DNA of 64,000 bases, from contig CAYOPZ010000009.1 of NCBI GenBank assembly GCA_964406005.1, positions 1 through 64,000 on the forward strand, given 5' to 3'. This document shows, piece after piece, positions 17,341 to 26,402 of the stretch. A program made the translations under genes and the position numbers. Each line of letters starts with the position of its first letter. Position 1 is the stretch's first letter. The notes under the pieces are model-generated. The model had not been told where the DNA came from. It saw nothing but the letters and a program-made list of their open reading frames with translations, and did no database searches. This stretch comes from CAYOPZ01 sp964406005 (GTDB taxonomy: Bacteria; Bacteroidota; Bacteroidia; Bacteroidales; SM23-62).

Positions 17341-18473
17341 TTTTCTTGCAAATCAATCAGGAATTGTGAAAGCTCTCTGACTTCATCTCTAATGTCAACT
17401 TTCGTTAGACTTTTTTTTTCGAGGAAGTCCTCAGTATCAAGAATCTTCCTAAGCCACTTATTAATAGCCTTATATAATTCCATTGCATCATCAGCTTTTA
17501 CTATTGAACCATTAACTCCCTCTGAAATCATGTGTTTTGCCCCTACATTATTAGTACAGATCACTGGCAACCCTGATATCAGAGCTTCATTTACTACTGC
17601 TCCAAACGGTTCATATCTGCTGGGCAATACAAAAAGATCGCATGAAGAATAATATTCCAATAATTCAAGTCCTTCTTTTTTACCTTCAAGAAAGATATAT
17701 TGGTCTAATGAAAGATTTTTAATCTGGGAAGAAATATTTTTCTGTTCATCGCCTTCTCCGACTATATAGACCTGAAATTCTTCGGTATACTGCAATAATT
17801 GATATATCGCATCAATTAACACATCCAGACCTTTTACTGGTATCAATCTGCCAACAAATAGAATTCTAAGTTTTTTCTCATCTTTTCTTTTACTATCAAA
17901 TTTTACAGGAATTACTTCTTTAATAGTATCTCTGAATTTGGATTGGTCCCTGACATGTTGGTGGATGCTAATAACATTCTTCTTTTTGAACCTTTTCAGG
18001 TAAAAGTTATGAACCTCTTCAATATCTAAGGAAATAACACCATCAAGGAATTTGCACAACAATGCACGATTTATTTGTCTCAACAAACTCCCTGGTTTCT
18101 GTAAAATGTATTCATTATCCTCAGTAATTGTAAGGATTTTATAATTACCTCCTGAAATTAATCTATAGAATAAAACAATATTGTTCACAAGAGAGAATTC
18201 GGGACAAATAACGATATCTGGTTGAAATACTTTTATTTCTGAGTGAATATTATAAGGGATCACACGTCCGAGTATCTTGATTACTTTTTTTAATAAAACC
18301 GGTGTGAATTCGAGGTCTTTTTTGATTTTTTCCGGATCCAGTCTAGTGTCAACCAGTTGTTCTTTAAGCAACAATAGTTTTACATTATGAAGTTTGTTAA
18401 AATTATTGAAGAAATCCACTCTGTAAGGAGCCAGGACTTGGTGAATAATTAATATTCGTAACCTCTTATCCAT
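17337..18473 (-). CDS. Glycosyltransferase family 4
   Basis: This GT-B protein contains 'RILFVGRLIPVKGLDVLI' at the start of its donor domain and the E-x7-E motif in 'RYEPFGAVVNEALISGLPVI'. The frame is open to 18506, but the internal ATG at 18473 places 'RILIIHQVLAPYRVDFF' directly at the start, as in relatives, so I chose it. It is the first of three coupled GT4 genes. Confidence 0.85.
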   Translation of the reverse strand: MDKRLRILIIHQVLAPYRVDFFNNFNKLHNVKLLLLKEQLVDTRLDPEKIKKDLEFTPVLLKKVIKILGRVIPYNIHSEIKVFQPDIVICPEFSLVNNIVLFYRLISGGNYKILTITEDNEYILQKPGSLLRQINRALLCKFLDGVISLDIEEVHNFYLKRFKKKNVISIHQHVRDQSKFRDTIKEVIPVKFDSKRKDEKKLRILFVGRLIPVKGLDVLIDAIYQLLQYTEEFQVYIVGEGDEQKNISSQIKNLSLDQYIFLEGKKEGLELLEYYSSCDLFVLPSRYEPFGAVVNEALISGLPVICTNNVGAKHMISEGVNGSIVKADDAMELYKAINKWLRKILDTEDFLEKKSLTKVDIRDEVRELSQFLIDLQEK

Positions 18474-18599
18474 CACCAATTCATTCAAATTACCAAATTC
18501 AATCAAGTACTTAAATAGCGCAGTGTATTCTGCAATTATAACTGAACCCGGACTAACTGTAATTCAATCTTTAAAAAAGTGATTTGCTAATATAAAATA

Positions 18600-19520
18600 C
18601 TATTTGTACTCATAATATTGAATATTTAGAATACCAGCAAATCCCCCACAACCCTCAATCAATGTCAGCAAACCCCAAAATCTCCAAGGAATTGGGAATG
18701 GAATAATTACTATAGATAAGCAACCCAATATTATGTAAATAACACTCAGTATAAGTTTTTTTATAATGTTTAGGTATTTTTTTTCAAGTCTTAGAATATA
18801 AGTATAAGTTATTGCACCTCGATATTGTCTAAATAACAACCATCTAAGGTTGGTTCTTGTTTTGGGTATAGTCTCATATGCAATAGCATTTCTCGACCAG
18901 AATATCCTTGCCCCTTTATTTAATGCAATAACTCCAAAATATGTATCTTCCCCGCCTGTTTTATTAAATCGATTATCAAATCTCAATTTATTTTTAAGGA
19001 TGAATTCTGTCTTTATAATACAATTACCAGAGTAATAAAAGGAAATTGATGTCCCTTCTGGGAGATTACGTTTTCTAAACCAATAGGATATATGAGATGG
19101 AGTACCTTCCTCCAATACAGGAAAGACTGGTCCGACAGCAATATCTCCGTTATACTTAGTTATAGTTGTAACCATCGATTCTAGCCAATCTTTAGTAACA
19201 TACTCATCATCATCAATGCACAAAATATAGTGTACATCCAACTCCAATGATCTCCGAATCAGTTCATTTCTAACATTGGAAAGTCCTCTGATGGGATAGT
19301 TATGGTATATTAGTGTAAATTTACTACTAACATGTGATGGAATTTCCTTTAAAACAGACTCTGCTGTTTTATCATTATCATTATCAATAATAAGTATAAA
19401 AATGGATCCATATTTTGATTCTTCAATTCTTAATTGAAAGATACTCCTAAGTAGATCATTAAGCATTCCAGGTCTCTTATATGTCGGAATACCAATAACG
19501 AGATTATGCATATCAAACAA
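18600..19520 (-). CDS. Glycosyltransferase family 2 with C-terminal membrane segment
   Basis: This 306-residue GT-A protein begins 'LVIGIPTYKRPGMLNDLL' and has the metal-binding acidic block 'CIDDDEYVTKDW' near 100 and 'NKTGGEDTYFG' near 190. Hydrophobic stretches near the C-terminus (~255-290) suggest membrane attachment. It resembles the neighbouring gene 19593-20492 closely in layout ('GGED', 'NAIAYE.IP..RT.LR'), so the two are probably paralogues from duplication. It is predicted to add a sugar to the repeat unit. Confidence 0.87.
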   Translation of the reverse strand: MFDMHNLVIGIPTYKRPGMLNDLLRSIFQLRIEESKYGSIFILIIDNDNDKTAESVLKEIPSHVSSKFTLIYHNYPIRGLSNVRNELIRRSLELDVHYILCIDDDEYVTKDWLESMVTTITKYNGDIAVGPVFPVLEEGTPSHISYWFRKRNLPEGTSISFYYSGNCIIKTEFILKNKLRFDNRFNKTGGEDTYFGVIALNKGARIFWSRNAIAYETIPKTRTNLRWLLFRQYRGAITYTYILRLEKKYLNIIKKLILSVIYIILGCLSIVIIPFPIPWRFWGLLTLIEGCGGFAGILNIQYYEYK

Positions 19521-19592
19521 TAATTAGCAGAATGCAGAATAGCATTATTCTTGGGATTCATCAGACAAAATCCAAATCAACTCAAAACCTAA

Positions 19593-20492
19593 TCATTTAT
19601 AAAATTTTTCTGTCAGACCGAATAGAAACATAAATCCCCCAATTGAATCACTTATCTTGATTAATCCAGAATACTTGTTTTCTCCACCGAAGAACAATAA
19701 AGGGACCACTATAATTAATCCATATACCAATCTTCTAAACAGCCTCCATATAACTACAATAGGAGTATAACTCCCCTCATCAAGTGACTTATGAACAAAT
19801 AAAATGCTATTTGCAATTCTGAAAGATCGGTGAATGATAAATCTGAGTTTAGTCCTGGCTTCGGGGATGATCTCATATGCAATAGCATTTGGATTAAACC
19901 TAATTTCTTTTCCCAACTTTATAAGACTTTTAGTTAGGTAACTATCTTCTCCACCAGTAAAATTGAACCTTTCATCAAATGGGCCATCAACAAGATCCAG
20001 AATTGATTTCTTAAGAAGGAGGCAATTTGTAGCAGCTTCATTTACTATAGCACCATATTCAAACATTCTTGGACTATGGAATTTACGCATTGCCTTGGAT
20101 ACTTTTCTATCAAAGATAGGTGGATTTGGCCCCCATACTCCATCAGAATTGAACTCCCTTTGGCACTTCAACAATTCAAATAGCCAGTTAGTATCAACGA
20201 TTTGGTCATCATCCACGAAACAACAGAAATCGCAACCTGATGCCTCGTATACAGACCTATTTCGTGCAAAGGCTAACCCCCTTTTTGGCTCAAGATAATA
20301 TTCGATTTTAAATTTGCTGATATTATTAAATTCAATCACTAGATATTCAGAATTCCTGTACAAATCATTTTCAACGATTATAATTCCAACATTTATGTAA
20401 TCGGGAATATACATATTTTCTAAACTGGATAATAACCTATGCAGTCCCTCTTCCCTCCTTCTTGTGCATATGCAAATTTTTAGTTTTAACAT
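19593..20492 (-). CDS. Glycosyltransferase family 2 with C-terminal membrane segment
   Basis: This 299-residue GT-A protein has 'KICICTRRREEGLHRLL', the acidic block 'CCFVDDDQIVDTNWLF', 'NFTGGEDSYLTKS' and a hydrophobic C-terminal region ('GLIIVVPLLFFGG'). It is a probable paralogue of the gene at 18600-19520. Both lie between the polymerase gene and the GT4 genes. Confidence 0.87.
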   Translation of the reverse strand: MLKLKICICTRRREEGLHRLLSSLENMYIPDYINVGIIIVENDLYRNSEYLVIEFNNISKFKIEYYLEPKRGLAFARNRSVYEASGCDFCCFVDDDQIVDTNWLFELLKCQREFNSDGVWGPNPPIFDRKVSKAMRKFHSPRMFEYGAIVNEAATNCLLLKKSILDLVDGPFDERFNFTGGEDSYLTKSLIKLGKEIRFNPNAIAYEIIPEARTKLRFIIHRSFRIANSILFVHKSLDEGSYTPIVVIWRLFRRLVYGLIIVVPLLFFGGENKYSGLIKISDSIGGFMFLFGLTEKFYK

Positions 20493-20567
20493 CTATAATA
20501 GCACGAATTGTTCATTGGATTGTTGTTGAAAATCAAATCTGATCAGCTTTCAATCAGAATGTAGCAA

Positions 20568-21728
20568 CTATGTATCTGATTTGTCAATAAGATATAGCAC
20601 TAACGCTTGAACTGCGAATATTCCATTTCGATATATCTCCATTGTAGTAAATGATACAAGTAACAAATATGCAAAATATATATTCAGATATATCATGTCA
20701 CTAGGTACTTTAGTGAATATCGCTTTTATTGAATACCATAATAGGCCGATGAGTGCAGGTAATCCGATGATAATGTAAAAACCTAATATACCTAAATCGA
20801 CCCAATATAGACCATAATTACCAGCTATATATCGCATAAAGTATCCATAAGTACTTGTACCACCAGGTATTCCCCCCCCGATCAGAAAATACGATATACT
20901 TTTCGGATACTTGTAAAAAAAATAGTCAAACTCAATAAGTCTAATGTATTCCTTTCCCTCTGCTATTTGGGTCGTTGTTGTCCTTATCATCTCATTTAAA
21001 ATTGTTGAGGTCCCTTCGAATTGAAACAAACCAATTATTAAAATTGCTGCAATGAATATTAAGACATAATTGAAGATGGAATAACGAATCAATTTAATAA
21101 GTAAAAATCCGGATAATAATGTAACTGCAAATATCATTGTCCGAAATCCACCTAACAATAATATTGTAAAAAATCCTAGTGAGAATAAAAGATACTTTAT
21201 TTGTCGATTCATCACATACCGATTAAGGGATAAGAAGTAACCGAGAACGAGGAATCCGTTGCCTTCAATTAATATCCTTATTGTACCTCTGCCTCTATGC
21301 ATTGTTGCTACATTAAAAATCCAACTTGGAAAAGCTATATACTGGATAATATAAAATGCCGAATATGATATTGCCATTATAAGTATTAATCTCTCTAAAA
21401 ATGCACGATTGACATTGTTGTAATGCAGATAAAAATAAAAGAGAATAAAATAGTAACTACCGAAAGCTAGAAATGAATCCCTTATACTTTGATCCTGATG
21501 AATATATGCAGAAAAAATATTAACAATGAGCCCTATAAAGAAGATGATAATCGCATTTTTAAAACGCTGTGAATCCGCCTGGATTACTTTTAATGTACTA
21601 AAACCCAAAATCAAAAGAGCAAATACATCGGTAAGGTTGAAGAAATTGCTAGGTATATAAATAAATCTCCAAAAATGAATCGAGGATAATAATAAAAATA
21701 TTAATAGTGCTCGATTAATCAGATTCAT
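20568..21728 (-). CDS. wzy: O-antigen polymerase-like membrane protein
   Basis: This 386-residue protein has about ten or more predicted hydrophobic helices throughout and a longer polar loop ('GEKEYIRLIEFDYFFYKYP', 'GGGIPGGTSTYGYF') in the last third. This is the usual picture for Wzy-type polymerases, which join lipid-linked repeat units on the outer face of the inner membrane. Sequence motifs are weak in this family. The call rests on topology, length and location between the pyruvyl transferase and glycosyltransferase genes. It starts 1 bp after the stop of the upstream gene. Confidence 0.7.
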   Translation of the reverse strand: MNLINRALLIFLLLSSIHFWRFIYIPSNFFNLTDVFALLILGFSTLKVIQADSQRFKNAIIIFFIGLIVNIFSAYIHQDQSIRDSFLAFGSYYFILFYFYLHYNNVNRAFLERLILIMAISYSAFYIIQYIAFPSWIFNVATMHRGRGTIRILIEGNGFLVLGYFLSLNRYVMNRQIKYLLFSLGFFTILLLGGFRTMIFAVTLLSGFLLIKLIRYSIFNYVLIFIAAILIIGLFQFEGTSTILNEMIRTTTTQIAEGKEYIRLIEFDYFFYKYPKSISYFLIGGGIPGGTSTYGYFMRYIAGNYGLYWVDLGILGFYIIIGLPALIGLLWYSIKAIFTKVPSDMIYLNIYFAYLLLVSFTTMEIYRNGIFAVQALVLYLIDKSDT

Positions 21729-21729
21729 T

Positions 21730-22941
21730 TTAAAAGCTGGTTATTAATTCCATCATCTTGTTATACTTAGTTAGCTGAGAATCAGCAAATATCTTGCATT
21801 TATTTTTGTCAAATTCAACAATCTTTTCAAGAACCAAATCAGGAGATGGACTTCGATAACCTCTTCCAAGTATATTTATTCTATTATCAAGGAAACCTGA
21901 AATCGAAAGCAAATCATAAATTTTACTTGATCTTCCAATCACAATGTATTTCATTCTAATAATTCCATAGGAATCAAATGCAAAAAAGGGAACCTGATTA
22001 TGCAAAGCAATCACGATAGGATGCATGTTCTCTCCTATGTATCCACTAGAATATTTAATTAGACTATACCAATCCGTCGGGCTAAGTGGTATATCTATAT
22101 TTTTTATAAACGGATGTTCAAAGGATATGCCTGATGGTATGGTAAGTGCAATACATTGATAATTTACTTTTTCAGCTAAAGATTGAAAAGACTCAAGCCA
22201 TTCCCTAGATATGGCTTTATAGCTCCTGAAACTGAATAATAGATATTTTGGGGGCAGATTAAATCTTTCATAGATGTCGTCTCGGGAACTTTGATTAATG
22301 ATGTTTTGATTATATGCAAATACTGGATCAGGTGTAATAGGAGGGTCAATATTACCATTTGTAATATCAACTATCATATTACGGGTCCATTGATCTCTAA
22401 CTGATATATATTTAAATCTTTTTAGGGAGTCTGAAATCTCTTTCTTTGTTTTACCCCAAATATATTTATAAGGAGTATTTTGTGAGGAAGCAGACATAAT
22501 AAACACAGGAATATCTTTCCTCAAAAATGGAATAAAACTTCCCCAAAATGGATTAGGATAGACTGTATCCTTCTCTGGTGATTTCTCAAATATAATTCCT
22601 CTTCTAGTAATATATATTCTTGATAAAAATGGCCTATGTTGTAAAACTGCATCACTCCCAATAATTACAGATTCTATATGATTCTGGTCAATGACATTTA
22701 CTATATCTTCATCTGTTCGACAGAGCTTTGTATATGGAATATAATTCTTCAAAAAGTCCTTATGCATATTACCCTGTAAAATTGGTGTTGTGCGTTTATA
22801 TCTAAATTCACTATCTCCAGATAACCAGTTTATTACCATAGGATTAAATCCGTTCTCTTTCAAATAACTTATTGTAGAAAATAATTGCAGATTTGCACCA
22901 AAGTTGAAAACAGAATGAAAAGTAAGAATTCCAATGTTCAT
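21730..22941 (-). CDS. Polysaccharide pyruvyl transferase family protein
   Basis: This 403-residue protein starts 'MNIGILTFHSVFNFGANLQ', the typical opening of the pyruvyl-transferase (CsaB/WcaK-like) family, and has 'SVRDQWTRNMI' and 'GENMHPIVIALHNQVPFFAFD'. The family attaches pyruvate as a ketal to sugars of capsules or exopolysaccharides, which adds negative charge. The gene is 2 bp from the FrhB-like gene. These two families are commonly neighbours in polysaccharide loci. Confidence 0.82.
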   Translation of the reverse strand: MNIGILTFHSVFNFGANLQLFSTISYLKENGFNPMVINWLSGDSEFRYKRTTPILQGNMHKDFLKNYIPYTKLCRTDEDIVNVIDQNHIESVIIGSDAVLQHRPFLSRIYITRRGIIFEKSPEKDTVYPNPFWGSFIPFLRKDIPVFIMSASSQNTPYKYIWGKTKKEISDSLKRFKYISVRDQWTRNMIVDITNGNIDPPITPDPVFAYNQNIINQSSRDDIYERFNLPPKYLLFSFRSYKAISREWLESFQSLAEKVNYQCIALTIPSGISFEHPFIKNIDIPLSPTDWYSLIKYSSGYIGENMHPIVIALHNQVPFFAFDSYGIIRMKYIVIGRSSKIYDLLSISGFLDNRINILGRGYRSPSPDLVLEKIVEFDKNKCKIFADSQLTKYNKMMELITSF

Positions 22942-22943
22942 TT

Positions 22944-24377
22944 TTAACTGTTTTTCAATAAGGACTTTAATTGCATAAGTTTAGGAATAACTAGTTTTGT
23001 TGCTTTTCTAACTGCTCTTACTACCAGATTTCCATACAATACTGTGTGATATTTCTTAACAAGCGGTCCCATTTCTTGGAAGAAAATATCATAATCATTC
23101 TGCTTTAATGCTTCAAATGCTGCGATATGGCTCTTGGATGCTATTTTTTCACGCAGGGAATATATCTTTTTTCTCTTTCTGGAGATACGAAACTCACCTG
23201 GTTTAACCCTTTTGGGAGGATACCATTGTCTACTTTTATCTTTTTTACCAATTCGATATGATAGTGCTTCCCTTCTGTGTCTCAGACCACCCGCTTGGGA
23301 TATTGCAATATCTTCAACAGTCAAGGAGTCCATTTTTAATTTATTACTATCTAAACTCTCTTCAATTAGTTTTAACAGTTGCTTGTTACGAACAATAACC
23401 ATTGAGGTTCCTTTTGGATCATTTTCGTATTCTGGTAACCAAGCATCACCAATGCTTATATCAGCTGTTTCTCCTACAACATCATCACAATAATCGCAAG
23501 CGTTTGGTTTAAAAAATCCAGATCCCCAATCGGTTCCATAAATTTCAGTTGAATCCCTGAATCGTTCAATGTCATCATTATCAGACCAGACTTGATATAT
23601 TTTATGGCTCACAGGTTTATTTGGATGTTTTCTTCGAAAGTCAATAGCTACTAAATGGTCAGGATGCAAACCCAGTTGCCAAGATATAATCTTTGATTGA
23701 TTTGCACTTTTCATACCTCCACATACAATTCCGATTAAGTATTTAATCCTGGATTTTAGGACTTGATCCTCATTTGATAATAATCTGAGAGTTTTAATAT
23801 AACAAGGAATACCAGTAATAGCATATTTGCCGTGAATATTCTGGATCATCTGGATTACCTTAATAAGGGATGTAGGATAATAAGCAGATTTTGAACCATC
23901 CAATACTGAATTCTCATTAGAGGTCCTTATATAGTCAAATAATGGTTGACTTGGATTACCTGTATTATTTGGTTGTATATGTACTAAATAGTCAATTTCT
24001 TTCTCCTTTAAGAGGGTATAACCCAACCATTTGCCCAATCCTCCTGAGCTACCTGCTTCTCTGAATCTGCCCTCGATAACATATCCTGCAAAACACTTTA
24101 AGTACTTACCAATTCTCTTGTCCATTACTGTTATGTCTGGAAAGAATTCCTTAGACAGAATGTCTTCATTCTTAGCCTGATCTGAGAATGGACATATTTT
24201 CAGTACAGAACAATTGCTACTATTCAGATCTTTTATTGGTTGGGCAACCATATTACCATATTCATTTAATCCAACTGTGAAAGGAGAATCCGGGACTGTT
24301 GCACATGCTCCGCATCCAATGCAATAATTATTGACAATTACTTTTTCAAATAATTCTGAGGCTTCTGACATATTCAA
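22944..24377 (-). CDS. FrhB-like Fe-S protein (F420 hydrogenase beta-subunit family)
   Basis: This 477-residue protein has an N-terminal ferredoxin-like cluster, 'NYCIGCGACATV' (C-x2-C-x2-C), with a further Cys in 'LKICPFS'. Then come 'AGSSGGLGKWLGY', 'GIPCYIKTLRLLSN', 'GIVCGGMKS' and a second Cys pair in 'NACDYCDDV'. This is the coenzyme-F420 hydrogenase/dehydrogenase beta-subunit type. Members in capsule loci have an unclear redox role, often beside pyruvyl transferases as here. F420 dependence is not implied. I infer a redox step on a sugar or its substituent. Confidence 0.82.
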   Translation of the reverse strand: MNMSEASELFEKVIVNNYCIGCGACATVPDSPFTVGLNEYGNMVAQPIKDLNSSNCSVLKICPFSDQAKNEDILSKEFFPDITVMDKRIGKYLKCFAGYVIEGRFREAGSSGGLGKWLGYTLLKEKEIDYLVHIQPNNTGNPSQPLFDYIRTSNENSVLDGSKSAYYPTSLIKVIQMIQNIHGKYAITGIPCYIKTLRLLSNEDQVLKSRIKYLIGIVCGGMKSANQSKIISWQLGLHPDHLVAIDFRRKHPNKPVSHKIYQVWSDNDDIERFRDSTEIYGTDWGSGFFKPNACDYCDDVVGETADISIGDAWLPEYENDPKGTSMVIVRNKQLLKLIEESLDSNKLKMDSLTVEDIAISQAGGLRHRREALSYRIGKKDKSRQWYPPKRVKPGEFRISRKRKKIYSLREKIASKSHIAAFEALKQNDYDIFFQEMGPLVKKYHTVLYGNLVVRAVRKATKLVIPKLMQLKSLLKNS

Positions 24378-24386
24378 TCATAATAT

Positions 24387-25946
24387 TTACATAGCGTACT
24401 GTTTCATTATTTTAAGACTTTTAAAAATATTAGTGAATATAGCATTAGCTATTTCCTTTATTTTTATCATCTCCTTCTTTTCAAATGCAATGTAATTCCC
24501 CAATAAAATAAGTGAAAATGAACTTAAAATCCCTGTAATCAATACACGCCATAGACTTTCGCCTAAAAGCAACTTTGGTACCAGGCTAATAAGGAAGGCT
24601 ATTACTACGGTTATTACTGATTTCATTAATATATTCTCTATAAATAGTTTTACTTTCAGTCCTGCTATTTTATATGCGAAATAAATTCTAGCCCCACCAG
24701 CGAATACTTCAAGGATTATTGAACCTACTAAAACAGTGTATGGTTTGTAACCAAGCTTTATAATGATATAGGCCACTGGCAAATTTAAAATTAATAAGGA
24801 ACCTACAATAGTTTGATATATTCTGATTCTTCCAACGGATTGGATTGCCGACATCATCCCAATTGTCAATTGTTGTAATGTACTTAATAACAATATCAGC
24901 TGGCAAAATACTATACTATATTCCGGTATATTCTTTAACCAAATTTTTAATACCATGGGCATCTCGATAATCAATGGTATTGCAAAAAAAGCCAACATCA
25001 ACATAGATACCTTACACGCTAGCATTGATAATCTGAGCATTCTTTCCCTATCCCCACTCCCTTCGCTCTTAACAATTTGAGGCGTCAATGCTCTAAGCAT
25101 ATTTACTGAGAAGGAACTTAATTGTGCATTCACTTGATTGGCAATTGCATATGCAGCATTAACTAATATACCAAAGAACAGGTTTAATACTAGCGCCAAT
25201 CCCTCATATCTTACGATCGCACAGAATGACCCAAATAAATTCCATCCCGCAAAAGAAATCATTTCCCGCATAAGGCTAAAATTTAATCTTCCTGTCATTG
25301 ACAACCTGCACTCCTGATAATTTCTGTAACAGTAAATACCTTTGATGAGTCTCATCATGATAGTTAAACCTGCAATCATTAGCCCATAAAATACTAATTT
25401 ATCTATAGATACATAAACTAGCCAAATTGCAATTCCTAGTTTAATAAAAGATTCGAGAATACCAGCAATTCCATCAAAGAGCATGTTCTCATGAGCATTT
25501 ATTGCTCCATCAAAGGGAACTGAGTTTATAGTGAAAAATGTACTAATAACCATGAAATGATATACAATCTTGGCTGTCCCTATCCTTTCCTCTGGTATAT
25601 TCAAGACACCATCAAATAAAAAAATCCCAGCAACTTCCAATATAATAACTATGCTAATACCGATTATAAGATGCAGCCAGACGCTTGAGTTAAATACTGA
25701 TCTTAATTTCAGTTTTTCATTAGCACCCATATAAAAGGACAGATAGCGTTGGGTAGATACGGACATAGCACTGTTGAGAAAGGACAACATTGCAATTACT
25801 CCACCAACTAAACTGAAAATCCCATAATCTTCAGCACCAAGAGCATTCAGAACCAAACGAGTAGAGTACAATGCGACAAGCATTGTTATCAGCATCTTCC
25901 CATAAAGAAAGCCAGTATTAATAACTACCCTATTTGCTGGTTTCAT
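24387..25946 (-). CDS. wzx: Lipid-linked oligosaccharide flippase (Wzx-like)
   Basis: This 519-residue protein has hydrophobic helices over its whole length, with the MATE/MVF-type flippase opening 'NTGFLYGKMLITMLVALYSTRLVLNALG' (shown here in two parts: 'NTGFLYGKMLITMLV' then 'ALYSTRLVLNALG'). Loops such as 'EDYGIFSLVGG' and 'MSVSTQRYLSFYMG' are typical of Bacteroidota O-antigen flippases. It is the first gene of the minus-strand block 25946-12290 and should move the lipid-linked repeat unit to the periplasmic face. The AT-rich region upstream holds a recombinase remnant, so the block's promoter probably lies within 25947-26015. Confidence 0.85.
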   Translation of the reverse strand: MKPANRVVINTGFLYGKMLITMLVALYSTRLVLNALGAEDYGIFSLVGGVIAMLSFLNSAMSVSTQRYLSFYMGANEKLKLRSVFNSSVWLHLIIGISIVIILEVAGIFLFDGVLNIPEERIGTAKIVYHFMVISTFFTINSVPFDGAINAHENMLFDGIAGILESFIKLGIAIWLVYVSIDKLVFYGLMIAGLTIMMRLIKGIYCYRNYQECRLSMTGRLNFSLMREMISFAGWNLFGSFCAIVRYEGLALVLNLFFGILVNAAYAIANQVNAQLSSFSVNMLRALTPQIVKSEGSGDRERMLRLSMLACKVSMLMLAFFAIPLIIEMPMVLKIWLKNIPEYSIVFCQLILLLSTLQQLTIGMMSAIQSVGRIRIYQTIVGSLLILNLPVAYIIIKLGYKPYTVLVGSIILEVFAGGARIYFAYKIAGLKVKLFIENILMKSVITVVIAFLISLVPKLLLGESLWRVLITGILSSFSLILLGNYIAFEKKEMIKIKEIANAIFTNIFKSLKIMKQYAM

Positions 25947-26014
25947 ATTTCCTTTAAGTTCACAAATATAGGCATAGCCAAAAGAACATTACCACCCCCA
26001 AAGGAGGTGAGTTG

Positions 26015-26262
26015 TTAATTTAAACTAAATCCATGCAACCATGATAAAAGATCATCATTTACATGCCATAATGGAGTTTCTTTCGGATCTACATCGGAGT
26101 AGGCCTTCCCAAAGGCCTCCCGTTTTTTAGAGAATCAGCCCTGACATATATTTCGGTAGTATGAATTGATTTATGCCCCAGAATATCACGTATATAAGCA
26201 AGATTGACTCCAGATTGGAGCAAATGCATAGCCTTGGAGGGCCTTAAAAAAATGGCAACCTA
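26015..26262 (-). pseudogene. C-terminal remnant of a tyrosine recombinase (integrase)
   Basis: On the minus strand, codons from about 26262 read 'PSKAMHLLQSGVNLAYIRD', then 'ILGHKSIHTTEIYVRADS'. This is the C-terminal part of a tyrosine recombinase, with the His of 'LGHKSI' and the catalytic Tyr in 'TTEIYVRA'. A frameshift near 26120 moves the ending 'SDVDPKETPLWHVNDDLLSW' to another frame, with a stop at 26015-26017. The N-terminal part is missing. It is a dead remnant at the edge of the polysaccharide block. Confidence 0.75.
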
Positions 26263-26402
26263 TTTTATCCAGTATAAGTTTTAAGGAATTATTCCTTATT
26301 CGATGAATAATTTATATAAGCATCGCTAATTCAGATTTTATTATTAATTTGGAATGAATTAGTAGTTAATCTCTTTGTTTTTTAACGATAATAACTTGCA
26401 GA

